DNA of 64,000 nt from Biomphalaria glabrata. Its lineage: Eukaryota; Mollusca; Gastropoda; Planorbidae. The position numbers and the translations under genes are program-made. Positions 55,621 to 64,000 of the stretch are shown here, one piece after another (within the stretch, counting starts at the first letter, position 1; every line of letters begins with the position of its first letter). Where the stretch lies: assembly GCF_947242115.1 (NCBI RefSeq), contig NC_074716.1:8571501-8635500 (forward strand), written 5' to 3'. The notes under the pieces are model-generated. The model ran no database searches. It saw only the letters and a program-made list of their open reading frames with translations, and was not told the origin of the DNA.

Positions 55621-56141
55621 TATTAAAACATGTGGTTCTCTATGACACCAACGTAACTAATGAGTTATATTTGCTGCAGATCGGTTTTCTTATTTCTTAA
55701 GATCAGGCATGTTTTATTTAAAATTGTTATTAGCGGTGTAGTGCGCCACTTTTAGCGCATTCCCCATACGTTGGCTGCTCCTGGAATAATCGATGCTGTC
55801 ACCTTAAATGCCAACTGACTAAAATAACATATAAACAATCTAAACCCCACTATCCGTAAGGTTGTCACGTTCAAAGTCCAACTATATTGCGTCGCTACGT
55901 TAACTAAATGCCAAACACTGCAGAGTCCGAAATGCCAACGTATTCAAACATATAAACGACTACCTAATACTCATTTTTTTTCCCATGACGTCAACACATG
56001 TCGTGTTCAAAGTCCGACAACTACGGTGCGTCGTTACGATCAATAAATACATTACAGAACTTCACCATTCATAATGTGCTATGTAAGGTTCATGTAATTA
56101 TTACGATTTTTTTTCCCAGTATAAGCGTATTCAACACAACT
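55621..56141. other. 5' flank of the third gene
   Basis: No repeat recognised. An AG acceptor (TTTTTTTTCCCAG) at 56118-56119 precedes the ATG by 22 bp, suggesting a 5' UTR intron, as in the other two genes. Confidence 0.35.
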
Positions 56142-56493
56142 ATGATGGCTTCTCTAGATGACTTTGTTCTACAACTAAACGATAGACTTTCCGACGCAAA
56201 GAAAGAGAACTCTTTACCCTGTTGTCTTATAGACAGACCTGTGGATCAAGTTTCTAACGGACGTGCAGACGATTTCTTCACCGAGGCACAAAAACAGCAA
56301 CCTAATGACCCAACTGATTTCAACAACTTAGACCGACCGGCAAACAATAAAGATGCTCTCAACCATGATGCGAGACTGTTCACACAAGATGACTGCATGC
56401 ATACTTCCACTAGTTTAAATCTTCAAAGTACTTCAACGTTAGAAAGGACAGATGGCAATGTAGCAGTTGACAACACTATCGGAGGAAACAGTT
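56142..56493 (+). CDS. First coding exon of an unrecognised third gene
   Basis: ATG at 56142 (MMASLDDFVLQLNDRLSDAK), 117 codons, donor AGT T|GTAAGT, phase 1. The polypeptide is acidic and Asn/Asp/Thr-rich (FNNLDRPANNKDALNHDARL, VDNTIGGNSC) with no domain I recognise. The frame, the 5' acceptor and the strong phase 1 donor mirror the protease-IAP gene, whose exon 1 also ends in an Asn/Gly/Ser-rich tail. It could be a third, diverged family member lacking the membrane segments and BIR, or an unrelated gene. An upstream in-frame ATG (about 55998) lies before the acceptor. Confidence 0.5.
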
Positions 56494-56845
56494 GTAAGTA
56501 ACTGCTCTTAATAAACGTGCATATTAAGTATTTGTGTAAGTTACAGTAATTTGCATACAATAGAGTAGAGACATTTTTATTCGTCCATATTCTTTACATA
56601 AGCATCATTATTATTGTCAAACAATCATTTAATTCTCTTTTACTTTTCTCAAAAATCATTGGTCAAGGGAAAGCACTCACTTCTCATAAACCACTTGCGA
56701 GCATACGACTTGATGAGCAAATTGACAAATTGAAATAAAATCTTTAAAAGGGATATACATATTACATTGATTTATATTTGTTTTTATGGTTTTTATAGTA
56801 GAAATGCATATGACGAACCTTACCATTCTTTCTCTTACTGACAAG

Positions 56846-56920
56846 GTAACTTAGATAGTCAAACAGAATACAGTGTCACTTTGCAAGTTCCAGTCCATGT
56901 TTTTGAAATTCGAATTGAGG
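56846..56920 (+). CDS. Second coding exon of the third gene
   Basis: A 75-bp exon between TTACTGACAAG and GTAAGG, phase 1 both sides, encoding NLDSQTEYSVTLQVPVHVFE and IRIEG. It has the same length and phases as exon 2 of the protease-IAP gene, though the residues differ. The rest of the gene would lie beyond the Gypsy insertion or outside the window. Confidence 0.45.
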
Positions 56921-57104
56921 GTAAGGATGACTCTTTTGAAATTGTTTTGATTTTGTTGTGATCATTTTTTTTTCTTAAATGCTTGTCTAGAACTTTTTAC
57001 ATACTTTTTTTTTCTGTTAGGAAAGACAAGCAATTATAGCCAAATCTCTTCCATCATTTTAATGTACAATGTTCATTTAAAAATAAAAAAAAACAACTTT
57101 TTAA

Positions 57105-57712
57105 TTAAAAACAAAACTTATATTGATGGCATCAGTTATTTTGAATCCGTCATGTAATTCCGTTTTAATTGAATCTAGACTAACAATAATACATTTGTCC
57201 GTTTGGAAATATTTTTTTAAATTATTTTTTTTAATGCTGCTTCATGCTTATAGCATGCTAAGTGAGCTATAGTCCAATCACTTTTGTGGACCAGTGGAAA
57301 GGAGGGGGGGGGGAGGGGAGAAGGTTTCCGTGCTGCCTTTTCATAAACAAATAAAAGCAAGTCGCTAAAGTCGAACTCAAACCTCCACGATGGAAGGCCA
57401 ACATGTTAGCCACTAAGCTATCCAAGGACTTTTAAAAATAACATTTGATTAGAAATAAACCTGATTCTCTACACGTAGCTTACTCCCTTGGTAGGCCATA
57501 CTGCCACTATAAAAAGAAAATAAATGAGTTACGACTAAGTGATTAATTAAAATGGTTATTTTTTTTTTTATTGATTCATGTATTGTCATCGAACAATGAA
57601 TAATTGTGCAAAGTTTCAGCTTGATTTTAGACAGGGCAAGTGGGAGAAATAACGTGTACAATAACGTGTCCACCCAGGCAGACAGAGCGAGTTGATATGA
57701 GTTTGAAACAAT
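57105..57712. mobile_element. TIR element family A, copy 5, with tRNA-like segment
   Basis: Left AACAAAACTTATATTGATGG, right CAGAGCGAGTTGATATGAGT. At about 57370-57425 the minus strand carries a tRNA-like stretch (TTGGATAGCTTAGTGGCTAA, GGAGGTTTGAGTTCG), so a SINE may be inserted or the element may itself be composite. Confidence 0.55.
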
Positions 57713-57957
57713 AACAACACTTTTAAAAAAACTTATTTTAATTTATTGAAATACTTATTTTATTTAATTTAAGTACTTTTAATTTTATTTTTCTGCATTA
57801 AATGCAATTCTTTATACCGGTGAATATTAAGCTCTATTACTGATCAAATAATTCCATATATGTATTAAATGAATAAATACACATAATAGCCACTTACTGA
57901 ATCATTTATAGTATGTATATAATATTGATTTATAAACACTAAGTCATTATATAATAT
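57713..57957. other. AT-rich DNA
   Basis: No recognised feature up to the LTR boundary. Confidence 0.4.
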
Positions 57958-59176
57958 TGTTACGACCCTATTGGCGGCGCAAAAGGGTTAACTCAGGCTC
58001 AGCTGACACACCCGTGAATCACTCAGGTCAGCGGGGCCATGGACAAGGGACAGTACTACGATTACACGCAAATATGACCAATGTTATGGTCATGTGATCG
58101 AAAGCCTGCGGACGAGTGACACAGTGTGTAAGAAAGCGGGAGTTCAAGACCGGAGAGCGTTGAGACCAGGACTGTTAGTTGGCCATGAAGTCGGTCCTTG
58201 TCGAGTGTAATCGTAGTACTGTCCCTTGTCCATGGCCTCGCTGACCTGAGTGATTCACGGGTGTGTCAGCTGAGCCTGAGTTAACCCTTTTGCGCCGCCA
58301 ATAGGGTCGTAACACTGCCCCCTTCTCAGATTTGTCCGTCCCGGACAAAATCTATCACACGACATGGGCAGTGGAGGTGAATCGATGCAGGAGGAGGTCT
58401 ATCGGTGGGGGCGACAATGGGCTTATATTGCCATCTCGATGGAGCCATCTGCGTTGTATTCGGCGTATGTCTCTTTCTCCTACTCCAGGTGACCTTCACC
58501 TGGCTGCACTGACGTCGTGGTTGCATCGCCATGCACTTTGGACTGAGCAAACGTCGCCTTCTTCGGTCGCTCACTTCTGAGGGCAGCCACTTAACACACG
58601 GGGAGGGATAGGATGCCAGGACTGGGGTCACCAAGATCGCTGGCCTATCAGGTTGTTTCATAGGGTTTTCAAGAGACGGGTTTTTGGGAATGGGTGTCAG
58701 GTCCACAGGAGGGGAGATAGTGGCACACATCATCTTCAGGCTTGTCCGGAGGGCAAACTAGCGGAGCAAGTTGGCAGCACTCCACTTGCGAAGGACCCTC
58801 ATCTTCAGCATCAGGCTCCAGTTCACTTACTTGACCATCACCAGGTCTCGTCAGCTGGACAAACGTCTGTTGGGTGCAGACCTTGCCGATGGGTTTCTTG
58901 GAGTTGGCGTTCTCCCTGCAAAGCTCGACACACAAAGTTCTCGCCAAACATCTGAGTGCAGCCATCAGGATTCGGGTCCCTCTCATCAGCACTGACAGAT
59001 TGACAGATGTCTTTAATGTCCCCAGCTACAGGCTTGATGTAAGACACAACGTTGTCTGGTTCTGTCTGGCTGTAACACAACGTTGTCTGACTCTGTCTGG
59101 CTGACGGAGGCACTCATTTCTGCAGCAAAAGCGACGGCTGACTACACACACCACTACCCCCATCTGTGCCACCACC

Positions 59177-60853
59177 TTAGATCTGTCCGTCCCGGGCAGA
59201 TCCAGCTTCACCATGGTACTTGTTGAGTCTGTCGATGTGGACGACCTTCAGTTTGGACCTTGGGCTCTTCTGTATTCGATACACGACATCGTTGATTCTT
59301 TTTATCACGCGGTAGGGTCCTTCCCAGTCTGTTTGAAGCTTTGGGGACTTGCCTTTTCGTCTTTGTGGGTTGTACAGCCACACCAGATCGTTCTCATGAA
59401 ACCCAGCGGCATTGGCCCGTTTGTCGTACCTTGTCTTCATGTGGTCACTGTTGATCTTGATGTTTCTGCGGGCTAGAGCGTGAGTTTTCTCCATCCGTTT
59501 TCGGAGATTTGCGACATAGTCTGTCGAAGAGGCTGGCACATCTCCCGGGATCCCGAATAGCAAGTCACAAGGTAGTTGCAGCTCTCGGCCGAACAACATC
59601 CTTGCTGGAGTGTAACCGGTGGTGCTGTGAATCGATCCTCTATATGCCATAAGGAACATTGGGATATAGGTGTCCCAGTCCTCTTGACGTTCATCGACGA
59701 CTTTCGACAGATGTTGTTCCAATGTTCGGTTAAATCGTTCCACCATTCCATCTGACTGGGGGTGAAGAGGGGTTGTGCGTGTCTTTTCGATGCCGAGTAC
59801 CTGGCACATCTCTTGAAAGATCTTGGATTCGAAGTTTCGACCTTGGTCGGAGTGTAACTCCCTGGGAGGACCGAATCGGCTAATCCAATTCTCCACAAGT
59901 GTTTCCGCTATGGTGGTGGCTTCTTGGTTTGGTATCGCATACGCTTCAGGCCACTTAGTAAAATAGTCTATCACTACTAGAACGTACTTGTTTCCTCTCT
60001 GGGATTCAGGAAATGGTCCGGCTACATCGAGCGCTATTCTTTCAAAGGGGTTACCGACGTTGTATTGCTGCATACGTTCCCTCGTTCTCCTGTGCGGGCC
60101 CTTTGCTGCTGAACATGCGTCGCATCTTCGGCACCATTCTTCTACATCATCCCGGTAGCCGAACCAGTAAAACCGCTGGCGTACTTTTTCAAAGGTCTTG
60201 TTGACACCTAAATGTGACCCACTGGAATTATTATGGATTTCTTGCAGCACCTCAGCAACTCTCACTTTAGGCAACAACAGCTGTAAGCGATTGCATGTCC
60301 CATCTGCCGTTTCCCAGACCCTCTTGAGAACTCCATTGTCGATTGTCAGTGAGTCCCATTGTGCCCAATATGCCTTGGTAGCAGCTCCTTTATCAGAAAG
60401 GTGATGCCATTCTGGTCTTTGTCCGTCTTCCTTCATAAGCAGAATGGGAGCCAGGTCCTCATCTTTTAACTGGTCTTCTCGGATTCTTTCGTCGGACCAT
60501 GACCCGGAAGCTTGTACCCCAAGATGTCGACAATCAACGATAACTTCCTTTTCTTCAACCTTGCTGCAGTGTTTACATTCCATTCTGCAAGGTCGTCGAG
60601 ACAGCGCGTCAGCATTCTGGTGAGTTTGTCCTTTTCGGTGTTGTGTCTCGAAGTCATAGGTTTGCAAACGTTCAATCCACCTGGCGACTTGTCCTTCCGG
60701 ACTTTTAAATGACAACAGCCATTGTAGAGCAGCGTGGTCTGTCCTAATGATAAATTTTTGCCCATATAAGTATTTGTGAAAATGTTGTATGACATCCACA
60801 ACTGCCAGTAGCTCACGTCTTGTGACACAGTAGTTTCTCTCGGCTTTGGACAA
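59177..60853 (-). other. Gypsy RNase H and integrase part
   Basis: Part of the fossil above. RNase H (ERNYCVTRRELLAVV, FIIRTDHAALQWLLSF), integrase zinc finger (GSHLGVNKTFEKV, CRRCDACSAAKG) and catalytic core (DVAGPFPESQRGNKY, HSDQGRNFES, HPQSDGMVERFNRTL), then a C-terminal region with KLQTDWEGPYRVIKRI. Confidence 0.88.
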
Positions 60854-60860
60854 GCTCCGA

Positions 60861-61829
60861 CTAAAGTAAGCTATGACTCTCTTGATGTTTTGCTAGCGGC
60901 AGGCGACGTGGTTGCTGTCGGATGGGCCTAGTGTTTCCTGTGTCTATTCGATGCTGGATCAGGTTTGTTCGCCCAACGTCCATTTCATCAGATGGCAATA
61001 TGTCAGAGAACTCTCTTAGGAATCGTTCTGCTTTGGTGTACTGTTCTTTTGACAAGATCGTTTTGGCTTCTGCCAGAAGTTTAGTAACCTGGGGTTCACT
61101 GGGCTTGAGTATTCCGTCGGGATTTTCACTGCTGCAGTTTCTTATCATCTCTAGAGCATGGCAACCAGCGATGAGGCTTCCTTCCCGTAAATGTTTCTCC
61201 TCTGTGCCGAGGTTCATAATTCTTACGGGTACCTTTTGGTCTTTCCCAATCGTGACTAGTGTCTTTCCTACTGCTATCCCGTTATAGTTGGTGTTCAAGC
61301 TTTCTACCAGCGCGGTTTTTGTCGTGGGATAGTCGTCCTCAATCTTCCCCCAAATGATCATTTCCGACTTAGCAGGCAAGGTTGTATTTTCCACCAACGT
61401 AACCCTTCTGGCTCGGCCATCTTCTTCATTTTCGTCGCCAAGCAAGGGTACTTCGAGGTCCCCACATTGTAAAGTGCCTCCGCCGATATTCAAAGAAAAG
61501 CCATATTTCAGCATGAAGTCGAGTCCTATTATGCAGTCATCTGTGACGTCAGCAATCAGGAATTCGTGTTTGAATGACTGATTTCCGATCTCGACTGTTA
61601 TGTCGATCAGGCCTTTTATGGGCATCAGTTTTCCACTGGCTGTTTGCAACGAGTAGGCCCTAACTGGCGTTTTCTTGCTATTGTCCACTTTATCCGTCCG
61701 GATGACTGATCGTGAGGCACCAGTATCAAGGAGGAAGTGATAGTTTTGACATCCAATTTTCCCGATGACCTTTAGACTCTTACTTTGCCCTAGCACGGCG
61801 ACCGGGATGATGGTTGCAGGGGCTCTCAT
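60861..61829 (-). other. Gypsy aspartic protease part
   Basis: Part of the fossil above. Retropepsin-type protease with the active-site motif LLDTGASRSVI and a C-terminal IIGLDFM strand. Confidence 0.85.
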
Positions 61830-61870
61830 TCTCTGTGTCGCCGGGTTCCGCCCCTTGAAGCCGGCGCGTG

Positions 61871-63058
61871 CTAGTTTCCCTGGTAGCCCCGAGAATTTGG
61901 TCGTGCATACCTTTCTGATCTGTAATGGGTTCCAGTTTGTGCAAATCTTCTAGTGCAGCTTCTTTGTATATGACCGAGTTCACCACAATTCCAGCATCGT
62001 ACAGGAACCCTAGGTTGACTTTCTGGTACTTGGTTTGTTCGTCGTTCATCTATTGCCTCTGTCACCCTTCTCACAAGTTGTGTAAATTCTTCCTCTTTGA
62101 CTTCTAACCTTCGGCCTTGATGAGTGCTCCCTGATGCGTCTTTGGCGGCTTCATATGAGAGAGCATATACGAGGGCTTCACTGGCCTTACGTTTACCACT
62201 AACTCTGGTGGCTTTCTTTAACTCGGGGTCTCGAAGGGCATCAATGAAAGCGTCTGTAGTAATGACTTCCAGAAAATCTTGTGCGGCGGTTGGGTAGGCC
62301 AGATGTGCGAGGCGTTCGATGTCTGTCTCTAGTTCCTGTAGTGTTTCATCGGGGCGCTGTTGTCTGGTCTTTAGTTGCACACGATATACTTCTTGCAGAT
62401 GTTCATCCCCGTATCGGAGTTCCATAGCCTGGACTAGGGCGGCGAAGTCTTGCTGGTTCGGTAGAGACTGTAGCAATTCGGAGGCTTTTCCTCTTAGGGA
62501 TAACACAAGGGCTGTTGCTTTCTCCTCCTCACTGATCCATTTGTTAACTTTGGCTGCTGCGTCAAATTGCTTCTTGTATACTGACCAGGACACGGAACCA
62601 TCAAATACGGGGGGCTTCATTTTCCCGGAGACTTCAGGTACAAATGACGTCATATCTGCTTCTGGTACATTTGTGTGCTTGCGTTGGACTTGTATCTTCA
62701 TTTCGTCGATGGCCTTCTCCACTGCGTCGACCCTCTGATTCATCTGCTCGTCAATGTTGGTGATTCTCTCCTCCACAGCATGTATGCGTTGGTTCATTGC
62801 CAATAACTCCGTTTTGATTCCCGAGTCCATCGTGTCTATCTTGGTGTCCATGGCATCTATCTTGTAATTGATCTGTTCCAGCAAGTCCGGTTCGACCTCA
62901 AAAAGATATGTGTCCGGATCTTCTTTTTCCTTCACCAGTTCTTCCCGAAGGCGTGCTTGTAAGGTTTCTTTGTTGCCGCTCGTCTTCAGGCCTCGATCAC
63001 GGAGCTCTTCCTTCAGTTCCTTCACACGGAGTTGGTCTAACGTTTTCATAGTAGCCAT
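61871..63058 (-). other. Gypsy gag part (SAP-like start, zinc knuckle)
   Basis: Part of the fossil above. It begins with a SAP-like helix pair (LRVKELKEELRDRGLKTSGN) and coiled-coil heptads, has a capsid-like middle, and ends in the nucleocapsid knuckle CWNCGELGHIQRSC. A DNA-binding SAP motif at a gag N-terminus is unusual. Confidence 0.8.
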
Positions 63059-63407
63059 AGCGGATCCGTTCCTATCCGATACGATCCGATCCCACTTCTG
63101 ACAACAGTGTTACGGTTCTCTTCTACTCCGGCCTTCTATAAACACTGCTAAACACAACACAACACATCAACACATCAAGAACCTGCCAACAAGAGCTCCA
63201 CAATAATCTGGTACTTTAATAATGAGTGAATAAGTAGAAGACAGCCAATACGACACAATTGGCAACACAATAAGCTACTACGAATGTTAAACTGTACATC
63301 ACCGTATACAACTCTACTGTCTCTATTTCTTCCTAGACTCGTACATAACACTTGAGGACTCGACAAGGACCGACTTCATGGCTAACTAACAGTCCTGGTC
63401 TCAACGC

Positions 63408-63939
63408 TCTCAGGCTCCAGTTAACTTACTTGACCGTGGCTGATGCTGAAGATGAGGGTCCTTCGCAAGTGGAGTGCTGCCAACTTGCTCCGCTAGTTTG
63501 CCCTCCGGACAAGCCTGAAGATGATGTGTGCCACTATCTCCCCTCCTGTGGACCTGACACCCATTCCCAAAAACCCGTCTCTTGAAAACCCTATGAAACA
63601 ACCTGATAGGCCAGCGATCTTGGTGACCCCAGTCCTGGCATCCTATCCCTCCCCGTGTGTTAAGTGGCTGCCCTCAGAAGTGAGCGACCGAAGAAGGCGA
63701 CGTTTGCTCAGTCCAAAGTGCATGGCGATGCAACCACGAAGTCAGTGCAGCCAGGTGAAGGTCACCTGGAGTAGGAGAAAGAGACATACGCCGAATACAA
63801 CGCAGATGGCTCCATCGAGATGGCAATATAAGCCCATTGTCGCCCCCACCGATAGACCTCCTCCTGCATCGATTCACCTCCACTGCCCATGTCGTGTGAT
63901 AGATTTTGTCCGGGACGGACAAATCTGAGAAGGGGGCAG
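63408..63939 (+). repeat. Inverted second copy of the Gypsy 3' region
   Basis: Reverse complement of about 58315-58835, with only a few differences by eye. Both copies end in GAGAAGGGGGCAG beside an LTR start, so they form a ~500-bp inverted repeat about 4.6 kb apart. Confidence 0.85.
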
Positions 63940-64000
63940 TGTTACGACCCTATTGGCGGCGCAAAAGGGTTAACTCAGGCTCAGCTGACACACCCGTGAA

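Larger units (their letters stand above)
57958..64000 (-). mobile_element. Ty3/Gypsy LTR retrotransposon, young, broken, with inverted ends
   Basis: Fossil retroelement in minus orientation, running past the window end. Recognisable parts from its 5' side (right): LTR sequence 63108-63407, a primer-site-like stretch just left of 63108, gag, protease, RNase H, integrase, a 3' region, a purine-rich tract (58315-58329 complement) and LTR sequence 58208-58314. Extra pieces in the opposite orientation flank it: LTR 57958-58207 on the left, and a 3'-region copy plus LTR start at 63408-63939 and 63940-64000 on the right. The inverted copies look nearly identical by eye, so it is recent. It is broken, with a few interruptions; I do not see a whole element. 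Confidence 0.85.

Noticed and set aside
58326-58995. Independent host genes over the Gypsy 3' region
   Set aside because: The frames belong to the retroelement's 3' region and recur in its inverted copy at 63408-63939.

Overview
The window looks like nuclear DNA of a gastropod mollusc, most likely a pulmonate snail. This is inferred from the gene types (a large inhibitor-of-apoptosis family member fused to a serine-protease domain, an unusual Hsp70), long AT-rich introns, several tRNA-derived SINE families and many LINE fragments. No sequence search was possible. Everything recognised as host coding lies on the + strand; most of the DNA is introns and mobile elements.

Layout. (1) 1-1.9 kb: the last two coding exons of an IAP (BIR/RING) gene whose body lies upstream of the window. 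(2) 1.4-10 kb: intergenic DNA with a 124-bp tandem duplication, a TIR element carrying 19 copies of a 35-bp repeat, and a hAT element with a LINE inserted in it. (3) 10.2-31.4 kb: a complete seven-exon gene predicted to encode 986 residues. In order it has an N-terminal hydrophobic segment, a second hydrophobic segment, a degenerate BIR-like domain, an acidic/Asn-Ser-rich linker, a trypsin-like serine protease domain with a plausible His-Asp-Ser triad, a canonical BIR and a C-terminal RING. All six introns are phase 1 and are filled with SINEs, LINE fragments, a Buster-type hAT fossil and a 2.1-kb T-rich array. (4) 31.5-44.5 kb: intergenic DNA with a complete short hAT element (perfect 8-bp target duplication), an I-clade LINE 3' end, SINEs with perfect target duplications and a 36-bp minisatellite. 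(5) 44.55-46.77 kb: an Hsp70-like gene with one coding exon, three active-site substitutions and six 19-residue repeats inside the lid domain. (6) 46.8-56 kb: SINE, LINE and TIR-element copies, a solo LTR and Helitron-like ends. (7) 56.1-56.9 kb: the first two coding exons of a third + strand gene. (8) 57.96 kb to the end: a young but broken Ty3/Gypsy element in minus orientation whose ends carry inverted extra copies of its own LTR and 3' region.

How the host genes relate. The two IAP genes are tandem paralogues with near-identical RING exons. In both, the RING zinc-ligand histidine is replaced by glutamate. The complete gene joins a ubiquitin-ligase-type C-terminus to a protease and a probable membrane anchor, an architecture I cannot match to a standard IAP. 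The Hsp70-like gene may have lost ATPase cycling. Both fit an expanded, fast-evolving stress or defence gene set, but that role is inference.
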